Assembly (NCBI GenBank): GCA_003645805.1
Contig: QNCL01000006.1
Span: forward strand, 1-28,620
Reading direction: 5' to 3'
DNA length: 28,620 bases
Origin: Candidatus Omnitrophota bacterium
GTDB lineage: Bacteria; Omnitrophota; 4484-213
Shown: in pieces, positions 6,227-14,223 of the stretch
Layout: each line of letters begins with the position of its first letter
Numbering within the stretch: position 1 is the stretch's first letter
Notes under the pieces: generated by a model
Seen by the model: only the letters and a program-made list of their open reading frames with translations
The model's database searches: none
Told to the model about the DNA's origin: nothing
Translations under genes and position numbers: made by a program

Positions 6227-8664
6227 TCAGATTCAAAAATTAAGCGTCCATTTTTCTCTATCACCTTTATTCTTTCTCCCTGCTTAAATCTTCCCGCCAA
6301 AATCTCCTCTGAGAGAGGATCCTCTAAATGCCTTTGGATAGTTCGGCGTAAAGGCCTTGCTCCCAAAAGAGGATCATAGCCTTTCTCAATCAAGAACTCC
6401 TTTGCTGAAGGAGTAAGTTCTATCTCCATCTGCTTCTCCGAGAGCCTCTGTTTCACCTCCCCTACTTGCAATTCTACAATCCTCTTTAGATCCTCGCGAG
6501 TAAGTGAGCGAAATACTACCAGTTCGTCTATACGATTCAAGAACTCGGGCCTAAATGTCTTCTTTGCACTATCCAGTATCTTCTTCTTCATCGCTTCATA
6601 AGAACTATCTTCGCCTTCCGAAGCAAAACCAATAGTTCCCTTCTTCTTCAGCATCTCTGTGCCCAGGTTAGAGGTCATTATCAAGATAGTATTTCTAAAA
6701 TTCACTTTTCTTCCAAAACTATCGGTGAGACTCCCATCCTCTAAAATCTGGAGAAGAAGGTTAAACACATCCGGATGGGCTTTCTCAATCTCATCCAACA
6801 ATACCACTGAGTATGGCTTACGCCGCACCTTCTCAGTTAACTGTCCTCCTTCTTCATAGCCTACATAGCCAGGAGGTGCTCCTATTAGGCGGGAGACATT
6901 AAACTTCTCCATATACTCGGACATATCAATCTGGATCATTGCGTCCTCATGCCCAAACATAAACTCGGCTAATACTCTGGCTAATAGAGTCTTGCCTACG
7001 CCTGTAGGACCTAAGAAGATAAACGAGCCTATTGGCCGACGCGGGTCCCTAATCCCTGCCTGGGAGCGCCTTAGGGCTTTTGCCACTGCCTGCACTGCTT
7101 CATCCTGTCCGATTAGGCGTTTATGTATCTCCTCCTCCATTCTTAATAGCCTCTTTGCCTCCTTCTCCTCTAACTGAGCAACAGGGATATTAGTAATCTT
7201 GGAAACAATGACTGCTATATCCTCCTTATCCACTTTTATCCTCTTCTCTCTCTGCGCCTCTCTCCATTCCCTTTCCTTTTTTTCTAACATCTCTCTCACT
7301 TTTCTTTCCTCATCTCTTATCTGTGCCGCCTTCTCAAAGTCCTGATTTGCTACCGCCTCCTTTTTCTCTTTATTCAGACTCTCTATCTTCTCCTTAAGGT
7401 TCTTAAAGTTAGGAGGAACAAAAGTGGCATTCAAACGCGCCCGCGATCCTGCTTCATCTATCAGGTCTATTGCCTTATCCGGAAGAAACTTTCCGCTAAT
7501 ATACCTCTCTGATAACTTAACTGCAGCCTCCAGAGCCTCATCAGTAAACTCTACATTATGATAGGCTTCGTATTTAGGCCTTAATCCTTTAAGAATTTCT
7601 ATTGTCTCCTCTATGGAAGGGGGTTCTACAATGATTGTCTGAAATCTTCGTTCAAGAGCAGCATCTTTCTCAATATACTTGCGATACTCATTCAAGGTAG
7701 TCGCTCCAATACACTGAATCTCTCCACGGGAAAGAGCAGGCTTGAGGATATTAGAAGCATCAAGAGCACCTTCCGCTCCTCCTGCACCTACCAATGTATG
7801 AAGTTCGTCAATAAACAGAATTACATTCTTTGCCCTTCTAATCTCCTCCATCACCGCTTTAATCCTCTCCTCAAATTGCCCTCTATATTTTGTACCTGCA
7901 ACCATTAGTCCTAAATCGAGAATGACTATCCTTTTCTCCAAAAGCACTTCAGGAACAGCCCCTTCTACAATCCTCTGGGCTAATCCTTCCACAATTGCTG
8001 TCTTCCCCACTCCTGCCTCTCCTAACAAAACAGGATTGTTCTTTGTGCGTCGTGCCAATACCTGAATTACTCTCTCAATCTCATTTTCTCTCCCTACTAC
8101 CGGGTCAAGTTTGCCCTCCCTGGCTAAACTGGTCAGGTCGCGGCCAAAAGCATCAAGAGCGGGGGTTTTAGTAACCCTCTTTTTCTTTCCTCCAGGCTTT
8201 TCTATCTCTGCTTCTTCAGAAGGAACTGCCTGATTCAATAATTGCATCACCGCATTCCTTAACCTCTTCAGATCCAGACCTAAATTAAGTAAAACCTGTC
8301 CTCCAATCCCTTCTCTCTGGCGAATCAGCCCCAGAAGGAGATGTTCGGTGCCGATATAGTTATGTCCCATCTTCTTTGCTTCATCAAAGGCTAATTCTAT
8401 CACCTCTTTTGCTTTGGGGGTAAAAGGGATATCTCCGGAGACGAGTAGATCCGTTCCTGGCTTGACCAATTTCTCTACCTCTAAACGCACAGTCTCCAAA
8501 CTTACTCCCAGTTCCTCCAGAACTGCTGCTGCTACCCCCTCCCCTTCTCGCACCAGACCTAAGAGAAGATGCTCAGTGCCGATATAGTCGTGATTTAACC
8601 TCTTTGCCTCCTCTTTGGCTAACAGAATGACCCTTCGCGCTCGTTCTGTAAACCGACTAAACAT
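6223..8664 (-). CDS. clpC: ClpC-type AAA+ protease ATPase subunit
   Basis: The 813-residue protein is a Hsp100 unfoldase that feeds substrates to ClpP. Two Clp-N repeats lie at about 3-75 and 78-145. The first AAA domain has Walker A G-E-A-G-V-G-K-T at 215-222 and Walker B V-I-L-F-I-D-E-L-H at 281-289. A UVR-like coiled region at about 420-465, with the sequence N-Q-D-F-E-K-A-A-Q-I-R-D, separates ClpC from ClpA and ClpB. The second AAA domain has Walker A G-P-T-G-V-G-K-T at 552-559. A G-F motif in T-I-G-F-A in the C-terminal third is the expected ClpP-docking loop. An AGGAGGGA sequence sits ahead of the ATG. No mcsA, mcsB or ctsR lies beside it; instead it leads an Mla operon. Confidence 0.97.
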   Translation of the reverse strand: MFSRFTERARRVILLAKEEAKRLNHDYIGTEHLLLGLVREGEGVAAAVLEELGVSLETVRLEVEKLVKPGTDLLVSGDIPFTPKAKEVIELAFDEAKKMGHNYIGTEHLLLGLIRQREGIGGQVLLNLGLDLKRLRNAVMQLLNQAVPSEEAEIEKPGGKKKRVTKTPALDAFGRDLTSLAREGKLDPVVGRENEIERVIQVLARRTKNNPVLLGEAGVGKTAIVEGLAQRIVEGAVPEVLLEKRIVILDLGLMVAGTKYRGQFEERIKAVMEEIRRAKNVILFIDELHTLVGAGGAEGALDASNILKPALSRGEIQCIGATTLNEYRKYIEKDAALERRFQTIIVEPPSIEETIEILKGLRPKYEAYHNVEFTDEALEAAVKLSERYISGKFLPDKAIDLIDEAGSRARLNATFVPPNFKNLKEKIESLNKEKKEAVANQDFEKAAQIRDEERKVREMLEKKEREWREAQREKRIKVDKEDIAVIVSKITNIPVAQLEEKEAKRLLRMEEEIHKRLIGQDEAVQAVAKALRRSQAGIRDPRRPIGSFIFLGPTGVGKTLLARVLAEFMFGHEDAMIQIDMSEYMEKFNVSRLIGAPPGYVGYEEGGQLTEKVRRKPYSVVLLDEIEKAHPDVFNLLLQILEDGSLTDSFGRKVNFRNTILIMTSNLGTEMLKKKGTIGFASEGEDSSYEAMKKKILDSAKKTFRPEFLNRIDELVVFRSLTREDLKRIVELQVGEVKQRLSEKQMEIELTPSAKEFLIEKGYDPLLGARPLRRTIQRHLEDPLSEEILAGRFKQGERIKVIEKNGRLIFESE

Positions 8665-8723
8665 CTGTCCCTCCTGATTAAATTTAGAGATACTAAGATT
8701 CCAAATTTATAAGGACTGGTTTT

Positions 8724-9923
8724 TTATCTAATCAAGGTGGATATCTTAAAAATGGGCAAGAGCATCGCTACAGCGATGGATCCGATTACTATACCCAAAA
8801 AAGCAATGATTATAGGCTCAATGAGTGAGGTTAGTCCAGAAACTGCAGCATCCACCTCTTGTTCATAAAAATCTGCTATCTTGGAAAGCATCTTGGATAG
8901 TTGACCACTCTGCTCTCCCACAGCGATCATTCGAGTAACCAAAGGAGGAAAGATGCCGCTATTTCCTAAGGGAGAAGCGATATTCTCACCCTCTCGAATA
9001 CTCTCCTTAACCTTTATCACCGTCTTTTCAATTACCTTATTTCCTGCAGTCCTACCCACAATACTCAAACAATCAAGGATAGAAACCCCACTTTCCACTA
9101 ATGTGGAGAAGGTGCGACAAAACTTACTGATGGCTACCTTGCGAAATAGTATACCAAATATAGGAAGTTGCAATTTTAGTCTATCTAAAGCAAACCTTCC
9201 TTTTTCGGTATGAGAGTAGCGAATAACAAAACAAACTATACCTCCTAAGCATAGAATTGCTATGGGGAAGTATCGCTTGGTAAAATCACTTATGTTAATG
9301 AGAATCTGGGTGGGTAAAGGCAAGGTTCCTCCTAAAGCAGAGAAGATATTTTTGAAAGTAGGGATAACCTTAAGCAAGAGCACCATAGTAATAATTATAG
9401 CCATAGAACTAACCACTGCGGGGTAGATCAAAGCAGATCTTACCTTTCTCAGAAGAGCATTGGTTCTCTCCAAATAAGTAGATAAACGATCCAAAGTAGC
9501 AGAAAGCCTTCCGCTCTTCTCTCCTGCTCTTACCATATTTACAAAAAGCGAAGAGAAGATAGAAGGATATTTAGAGAGTGCCTCTGAAAAAGACTTTCCT
9601 CCGCGTATCTCTTTCTCCAGATCCCTGATTATCTCCTTAAACCTTTCCTTTTCTACCTGCTCGCTGAGAATATTCAAGCCTTGCACCAGAGTAATTCCTG
9701 CGTCAAGGAGAGTAGATAATTGGCGGGAAAAAATTACCAGGTCCTCTGGCTTTATCTTCCCCCGTTTAGCCTTTTTTCTCCCTGTTTTTATCTCCTCAAT
9801 AGAGATAATAATTAGATTCTGTGCTCTTAATTTGCTGACTAACTGGGCAAACTCCTCATTCTCTACAATCCTCTCTATCTTCTCTCCGCCTTGAGTTTTA
9901 GCAACATATTTAAAAGTTGGCAT
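8724..9923 (-). CDS. GspF/PilC-family inner-membrane platform protein
   Basis: This is the polytopic platform protein of type II secretion or type IV pilus machines. The 399-residue protein has two repeated T2SF domains (about 65-190 and 268-390), each carrying a version of F-x-R-x-L-x-T-L-x-x-x-G (F-S-R-Q-L-S-T-L-L-D-A-G and F-C-R-T-F-S-T-L-V-E-S-G). It also has M-V-R-A-G-E-K-S-G and M-I-A-V-G-E-Q-S-G, and three transmembrane regions near 165-190, 218-236 and 365-390. The N-terminal M-P-T-F-K-Y-V-A is the usual family opening. An AAAGG precedes the start. No GspE/PilB ATPase or secretin is beside it. The GspG-like pseudopilin at 18118-18660 could belong to the same machine, but that link is inference. 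Confidence 0.93.
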   Translation of the reverse strand: MPTFKYVAKTQGGEKIERIVENEEFAQLVSKLRAQNLIIISIEEIKTGRKKAKRGKIKPEDLVIFSRQLSTLLDAGITLVQGLNILSEQVEKERFKEIIRDLEKEIRGGKSFSEALSKYPSIFSSLFVNMVRAGEKSGRLSATLDRLSTYLERTNALLRKVRSALIYPAVVSSMAIIITMVLLLKVIPTFKNIFSALGGTLPLPTQILINISDFTKRYFPIAILCLGGIVCFVIRYSHTEKGRFALDRLKLQLPIFGILFRKVAISKFCRTFSTLVESGVSILDCLSIVGRTAGNKVIEKTVIKVKESIREGENIASPLGNSGIFPPLVTRMIAVGEQSGQLSKMLSKIADFYEQEVDAAVSGLTSLIEPIIIAFLGIVIGSIAVAMLLPIFKISTLIR

Positions 9924-9936
9924 AAACTACCTTTGC

Positions 9937-10113
9937 TCAAGCGTTTCCACCTTTTGGTTTCCTTCTCTTGCGTCGTTTTTCACTGGGTTTTTCGTATTCC
10001 TTGTGGTCGCGCACCTGTCTCAATATCCCTTCCTTCTCCACCATCCGCTTAAACCGACGCAGAGCCCTCTCAAACGATTCATTTGGCCTTACTCTTACTT
10101 CAGTCAATTTCAT
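9937..10113 (-). CDS. rpsU: Ribosomal protein bS21
   Basis: This short gene encodes 58 residues. The ATG at 10111-10113 has AAGGAG six bases or so upstream, and the stop is at 9937-9939. The protein begins M-K-L-T-E-V-R-V-R-P-N-E-S-F-E-R-A-L-R-R-F-K-R, the hallmark opening of bS21 (V-x-V-x-x-x-E-x-x-x-x-A-L-R-R-F-K-R). It continues through E-K-E-G-I-L and R-x-H-K-E-Y-E-K-P-S, and ends in the typical lysine/arginine-rich tail. It lies 13 bases before gspF/pilC and 25 bases after the UPF0280 gene. bS21 joins the platform of the 30S subunit and assists translation initiation. Confidence 0.95.
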   Translation of the reverse strand: MKLTEVRVRPNESFERALRRFKRMVEKEGILRQVRDHKEYEKPSEKRRKRRKPKGGNA

Positions 10114-10138
10114 CAACTCCTTTTAAGATAAATAGAGA

Positions 10139-10861
10139 TTAACTTGAGTTTATGTTTTGTTCGGGGAAAAGAAACTTATAGCCTTTTGGATTATACTCAA
10201 TCTCACATTTCCAGATACCTATATCATCCTTCAAGATTATCAACACCCCTTTCACTCCATTGATTTTGCGTGCAAAATCTAAACCTTTAAGGATGTCCTT
10301 CTTCCCTTTGACTATGTTAGCGGTTGCAGTGGCAAGGGCGTCTGAAAGCAAAGCGGATCCGGAGATAATCACTGTTGCGTCTGATACTCCTGCACTATAT
10401 GAATGCCCCACTGTCCCGCTGGAGGTAGCAATTCCATAAGGCTGATCGGAAGGGCTAATTTTTAAGGCAACCTTCTCGCTGAATTTAGACCTTCCCGCAA
10501 AAATACAAACCTTCCTTTCTCTTCTGGTGTGCATAAAGATATCTCCTCCATTCTCAATGATAATCTCCTCGGAAAGTCTTGCTAACCTCCTTCCCATAAA
10601 TTCAGCAATTGCTCCTGCCACTCCTGCCATAGGTCCTACTCCGCACAACTCTGCGACTTTAGACATCTCTTTTACAATAATCGGAGAGTGTTTTTTTGCT
10701 TGCACAGGAGAAAAACTCTCTGCCCATTCTGGATGTCTTCTAATATACCTCTCTATCTGAGCACGATACCTGCGCACCAAATCTCTTGCCTCCCTTGTCA
10801 AGTCCTTTTCTGCACATATATGCAATACACTCTCCTTCTCTCTTATACATACCCTCTTCAT
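10139..10861 (-). CDS. UPF0280 family protein, ApbE-like fold
   Basis: The 240-residue protein matches the UPF0280 family, best known from methanogens and scattered anaerobic bacteria and of unproven function. Recognisable blocks are G-V-G-P-M-A-G-V-A-G-A-I-A near 74-86, E-N-G-G-D-I at 103-108, A-T-S-S-G-T-V-G-H-S-Y-S at 145-156 and S-D-A-L-A-T-A-T-A-N near 173-182. The last two mirror the metal/FMN-binding blocks of ApbE flavin transferases (S-T-S-G, H, and A-D-A-L-A-T-A). I infer a flavin- or metal-related role but no reaction can be assigned. The start codon lies three bases after the tonB-like gene with only a weak AAGAG ahead, so it is probably coupled to it. rpsU follows. Confidence 0.88.
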   Translation of the reverse strand: MKRVCIREKESVLHICAEKDLTREARDLVRRYRAQIERYIRRHPEWAESFSPVQAKKHSPIIVKEMSKVAELCGVGPMAGVAGAIAEFMGRRLARLSEEIIIENGGDIFMHTRRERKVCIFAGRSKFSEKVALKISPSDQPYGIATSSGTVGHSYSAGVSDATVIISGSALLSDALATATANIVKGKKDILKGLDFARKINGVKGVLIILKDDIGIWKCEIEYNPKGYKFLFPEQNINSS

Positions 10862-10864
10862 CTC

Positions 10865-11515
10865 TTATTTAATCTCAAAAGAGATGGGAATATTCAAAAC
10901 CAGTCTTTTTTCCTTTATTTGCTTCGGAAAAGCAGGGAAAGGGGAGGCTTTCTTTATACTCTCAAGAGCCGCTCTATCCAGCCTCTCATATCCTGAAGAT
11001 ATACGCACCTTTACCTCCTCAAGATGCCCATCTTTAGAAAGGACAAAAGAAAGATATACCAACCCCTCTTCTTTCCTCTGGCGTGCCTCTTCGGGATAAA
11101 CTGCCTGTTCCTCTATCCTTCTGCTAATAACCCTGTAGTAGTCTTCCCATACCTGCTTCTCCCTCCTGCTTCCCTCTGCCTTTATCTTTCCCTTCTCCCT
11201 CCTTGTCTTCCTTCTCCAGTTTACCTTCCTTCCTCTTTTCCTCTCCTCTTTTTTCTTTTTGCCATCTACTCTTCTCTCTTCTGCTAATTTTGCCGAGAGA
11301 GATTCCTTCTTAACGCTTACTTTTCCCCCTCTCTTTTTCTCCGCTTCTACCTTTCCCTCCCTCCTAAGGAAGAGCGAGGTTTGTTGATGGTAAATAACCC
11401 TTGGCGTGAGAGAAGAACATTTAGGCTGACGAGAAGAAATAAGGAGAAACAAGAAGATATGGATATTCACAGAGAGCAAAAGACTTATAGCAAATCTAAA
11501 GCGAGAAGAATTCAC
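10865..11515 (-). CDS. TonB-family protein with basic charged linker
   Basis: The protein has a short cytoplasmic end, one transmembrane helix (about residues 7-27), a linker of about 100 residues, and a TonB C-terminal domain (about 130-216). The C-terminal domain shows Y-P-E-E-A-R-Q-R-K-E-E-G, the usual YP-x-x-A start, then I-S-S-G-Y-E-R-L-D-R-A-A-L and S-P-F-P-A-F-P. I chose a GTG at 11513-11515 with AAGG upstream, giving 216 residues. A TTG at 11534-11536 overlapping the previous stop as TTGA is an alternative. An in-frame ATG at 11633-11635 lies inside the upstream gene and is unlikely. The linker is rich in Lys, Arg and Glu and almost lacks the Pro-rich repeats of classical TonB. No ExbB or ExbD is nearby. 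Confidence 0.85.
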   Translation of the reverse strand: MNSSRFRFAISLLLSVNIHIFLFLLISSRQPKCSSLTPRVIYHQQTSLFLRREGKVEAEKKRGGKVSVKKESLSAKLAEERRVDGKKKKEERKRGRKVNWRRKTRREKGKIKAEGSRREKQVWEDYYRVISRRIEEQAVYPEEARQRKEEGLVYLSFVLSKDGHLEEVKVRISSGYERLDRAALESIKKASPFPAFPKQIKEKRLVLNIPISFEIK

Positions 11516-11532
11516 TGCTACCTTCTGATTAA

Positions 11533-12504
11533 TCAAAGAGAAAGCCCCCTCTCCTCTTTCAGTTCCTTCACTGCTTCTACTATCACCTTTAGTTTTGCTA
11601 TTGCCTCCTCCTCTGTGCGAGTTTTTAAGCCACAATCCGGATCTACAAAAACCTGCTCAGGTTTAAACACCTCTAAGGCTCTAACTATATTTCTCTTGAC
11701 CTCCTCCTTGCTCTCAATCTGGTGGGAGTGCACATCAACCACCCCTAAACCTACCTGTTTACTAAACCCACCCTTTTGACGAATAAACTCTAAAAGAGAG
11801 AACTGTCTATTGGCAAACTCAAGGTCTATCTGCTCCACAGGCAACTCTAACATTCTGGGGTATATCTTCTCAAAATCTCCATAGCAGATATGGGTAATCG
11901 TGCCTACTCTCAAGCCTTTTGTGACAATGCCCATTGCTTCAATGGCTAAATCGATCTCCTCCGGGCGTGTGGAGATCGCTGGTTCATCAATCTGAATATA
12001 CTCTGCTCCCGCCTCTTGCAGATCCACTGCTTCTCTATGAATTGCCTCGGCTAAGTCCAAAACCAAGGCGCGGCGATTAGGATAGTATTCATTAAACGAC
12101 CAATCAGCCATTGTATAAGGACCGGTAAGCATTCCTTTTACCGGCTTCCGGGTCAAACCCTGGGCAAACCTGAACATCTGGAGGGTAATTGGTTTCTCTC
12201 TTTTTATCTTGCTCACCACTATAGGTTTGCGATAATAGCGATTTCCATAACTGCGTACCAGTCCACTAATCTTAAAACCCTTCAGATTCTCGGCAAAATA
12301 GGTAGCCATATCCCCTCTATACATCTCTCCATCCACCAGAATATCCAGCCCGATCTCCTCCTGTTTTCTTATCCACTCCTCTGTCGCCTTCCTTTCCAAC
12401 TCCTTCAGTTCCTCCGTACTAATCTCCCCTTTCTGCGCAGCTATACGCGCTTTTTTTAAGTAATCCGGCTTGGGTAAACTTCCTACACTGGTTGTCTTCA
12501 ACAT
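11533..12504 (-). CDS. Core-type cobalamin-independent methionine synthase (MetE C-terminal-like), catalytic copy
   Basis: The 323-residue protein equals the catalytic half of MetE and resembles the short 'core-MetE' methionine synthases of archaea and some bacteria, which can use a non-folate methyl donor. The zinc site is intact: H205 and C207 in T-H-I-C-Y-G-D, E229 in D-L-E-F-A, and C291 in D-P-D-C-G-L-K. The substrate-binding I-D-E-P lies at 172-175, and the opening T-T-S-V-G-S-L-P-K-P is a family signature. The chosen ATG (12502-12504) begins exactly before that signature and overlaps the preceding paralogue by seven bases; an upstream ATG would add 24 unconserved residues. It lies in an operon with a paralogue and thyX. 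The methyl donor is not known. Confidence 0.88.
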   Translation of the reverse strand: MLKTTSVGSLPKPDYLKKARIAAQKGEISTEELKELERKATEEWIRKQEEIGLDILVDGEMYRGDMATYFAENLKGFKISGLVRSYGNRYYRKPIVVSKIKREKPITLQMFRFAQGLTRKPVKGMLTGPYTMADWSFNEYYPNRRALVLDLAEAIHREAVDLQEAGAEYIQIDEPAISTRPEEIDLAIEAMGIVTKGLRVGTITHICYGDFEKIYPRMLELPVEQIDLEFANRQFSLLEFIRQKGGFSKQVGLGVVDVHSHQIESKEEVKRNIVRALEVFKPEQVFVDPDCGLKTRTEEEAIAKLKVIVEAVKELKEERGLSL

Positions 12505-13451
12505 CTTCTGGCAATCTCCACCATATTTCTTATCTTGCTCAGGACTACAGAGTGAGGTAAAAACTCTAAACTGCAATTAGGGGTTAGATACAGGTCTCCT
12601 GAGAAATAGTCCTTTATCTGAGCAACAATATCTTTTACCTCCTCCTTCTTTTCCAACCTTGTATTCCTTGCATCTATACAACCCAGACCGATCTCTTTCT
12701 TATATCCTTTCTCCCTCAGAAAATCGAGCAAAGATTGAAGATTCTCCTCAGTAAGCAAATCCAAGACCAGTCCATCTACCGGGAAATCTGCCAAAGAAGG
12801 AAGAGAGCCTTTAAGTGGAGAGAAATAAATAGAAAGAAGGATCTTTTTCTTCAACCCCTTTCTTATCCGTTCAAACTCCTCCTTCACTTTCTCTATCTCT
12901 GCAGGAAATAGGGGCAAGGAAGGCTCATCAAACTGGATTGCCTGCACATACCCTTCTATTTGTCTTGCTTCCTCCAGCAAGGCGCTGGTAAGGGCGCTGA
13001 TCAACCTCTCCTGAGTAGGATAGAATTTATTCTCACTCAATTTGGAGAAGGTAAATGGACCGGGTAAGATAGCCTTCAAAGGCTTGGTGGCTACAGAAAA
13101 AGCAAACTTCACATCCTCTATATAAGGGGAAGGAAAGTAGACTATCTCTCCCTCAATTACTGGTTGACGATAGTAGGTGTTATTATCGAAAAACCTCTTA
13201 AGTCCTTTTCGCTGAATCCCCTGCCAACTCTCTACCAATGAAGAAAACATATCCTCAAAGCGAATCAAACCATCCCCCACTAAATCTATCCCTGCCTCCT
13301 CTTGTTCCTTTATTACTCGCCTTATCGTTTCCCTTTGAATCTCCTCTAACTCCTCCTTTCCTATCTGCCCTTTTTCAAACTGATGGATTGCCTTACGGAG
13401 GTCTGGCTGGCCACCAATCTTTGGATAAGCACCATTTATCGTGCTCTTCAT
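12498..13451 (-). CDS. Core-MetE paralogue with incomplete zinc site
   Basis: The 317-residue protein aligns by eye along its whole length with the next gene. It keeps the family framework: G-A-Y-P-K-I-G-G near the start, a G-D-G-L-I-R block at 59-64, P-G-P-F-T-F-S-K at 130-137, and F-D-E-P-S at 174-178. At the metal site the H-x-C pair is replaced by I208 and F210 (in L-S-I-Y-F-S), the Glu position is D231, and only the last cysteine (C293 in T-P-N-C-S-L-E) remains. It may be a substrate- or donor-binding partner, like the non-catalytic N-terminal half of full-length MetE, or a divergent enzyme. The ATG overlaps the thyX stop as ATGA, and its 3' end overlaps the catalytic copy. Confidence 0.8.
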   Translation of the reverse strand: MKSTINGAYPKIGGQPDLRKAIHQFEKGQIGKEELEEIQRETIRRVIKEQEEAGIDLVGDGLIRFEDMFSSLVESWQGIQRKGLKRFFDNNTYYRQPVIEGEIVYFPSPYIEDVKFAFSVATKPLKAILPGPFTFSKLSENKFYPTQERLISALTSALLEEARQIEGYVQAIQFDEPSLPLFPAEIEKVKEEFERIRKGLKKKILLSIYFSPLKGSLPSLADFPVDGLVLDLLTEENLQSLLDFLREKGYKKEIGLGCIDARNTRLEKKEEVKDIVAQIKDYFSGDLYLTPNCSLEFLPHSVVLSKIRNMVEIARRC

Positions 13452-14053
13452 TGCCCGAACTCCTTAAACAGAATAGGGGCTACCTTACGTACTTCCTTCA
13501 ACATAAGATTTGCCATCTGGCGAATCTCCCACTGGCTATCTTTGGCACATCTTAGTCTAAAGAAATGTAGAAGTTCGCGCGCATTCATTGTCACAATCAT
13601 TCTGGTCTGGCAAGCGTTGGGAAGGATAAAACGAGCGTCCTCCACAGGGATACCATTTTCCAGAAACTCAGAATATGCGTTGTTTATCTGTTCGATAACC
13701 TTCTCAAAGAGTTGCTTTAACCTCTTTTTCTTCTTTATAGTAGGGGGAATCACATACTCAAAATTCCTCTTCTCTACATACCTCTGACTCTGCTGAGAAA
13801 AGGAGGCGATGCGATGACGCACCAATTGATGAGAGGTAACGCGCGAGATACCTTCTATAGCGAAAGTAAAACTTGTATGCTCTATTACAGAAAGATGCCC
13901 TAATTTAAGCACCTTTTTAAGGAACCTTTTCTCCTCCTCTCTGCTTATCTTCTCCAGGTCCTCAAAAGAGCACTTTGCATAACAGAGTTTGCCCGCAATT
14001 GCGGATATCTTTTCTGCATAAGGCGTGTAATTTATTAACTTTACCCTCATCAT
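13448..14053 (-). CDS. thyX: Flavin-dependent thymidylate synthase
   Basis: This enzyme makes dTMP from dUMP with methylene-tetrahydrofolate and FAD. The 201-residue protein carries the ThyX motif R79-H80-R81 followed by S84 and S89 in the form RHR-x7-S, then R-Y. It also has L-G-H-L-S-V-I-E-H-T at 51-60 and a C-terminal L-R-x-x-x-x-A-Q-W-E-I-R-like block (here A-K-D-S-Q-W-E-I-R). The start may be either of two adjacent ATGs; GAGGGAAAG lies just ahead. It is the first gene of the minus-strand cluster and has a good promoter upstream. The downstream MetE-like genes are joined by an ATGA overlap, which groups folate and methyl metabolism. Confidence 0.95.
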   Translation of the reverse strand: MMRVKLINYTPYAEKISAIAGKLCYAKCSFEDLEKISREEEKRFLKKVLKLGHLSVIEHTSFTFAIEGISRVTSHQLVRHRIASFSQQSQRYVEKRNFEYVIPPTIKKKKRLKQLFEKVIEQINNAYSEFLENGIPVEDARFILPNACQTRMIVTMNARELLHFFRLRCAKDSQWEIRQMANLMLKEVRKVAPILFKEFGQ

Positions 14054-14090
14054 CTTTCCCTCTATATCGTGCCTTTATAATCGTGTTTTA

Positions 14091-14118
14091 ATTATAACAT
14101 ATTTTTTGAAAAAAACAA
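14091..14118 (-). promoter_or_regulatory. Candidate sigma-70-type promoter for thyX cluster
   Basis: The minus strand shows a perfect TATAAT (14091-14096) and TTGTTT at 14113-14118 with a 16-base spacer. It sits about 38 bases ahead of the thyX ATG, in an AT-rich divergent region. The -35 match is modest. Confidence 0.6.
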
Positions 14119-14167
14119 GAGAAATTATAGAGGAAAATCAAAAATTCCTTGACAAAATGATAAATTC

Positions 14168-14196
14168 TTGATATTTCTAAATAAAAGAGGTTTACT
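14168..14196 (+). promoter_or_regulatory. Candidate promoter for pckG-purC operon
   Basis: TTGATA (14168-14173) and TTTACT (14191-14196) are separated by 17 bases. A second, overlapping option is the perfect TTGACA at 14149-14154 with a weak TATTTC at 14172-14177, also spaced 17. A GGAG at 14211-14214 lies nine bases ahead of the pckG ATG. Either promoter would give a short leader. Confidence 0.5.
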
Positions 14197-14223
14197 AAAC
14201 TTTTTCTAAAGGAGATTAAAAAG

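Noticed and set aside
11533..11635. Longer tonB-like start at the ATG 11633-11635
   Set aside because: It would overlap the end of the MetE gene by about 100 bases and add residues with no family resemblance; GTG 11515 or TTG 11536 fit better.
12505..12576. Longer start for the catalytic MetE-like gene at 12576
   Set aside because: The extra 24 residues lie within the upstream paralogue's coding region and precede the conserved T-T-S-V-G-S-L-P opening.
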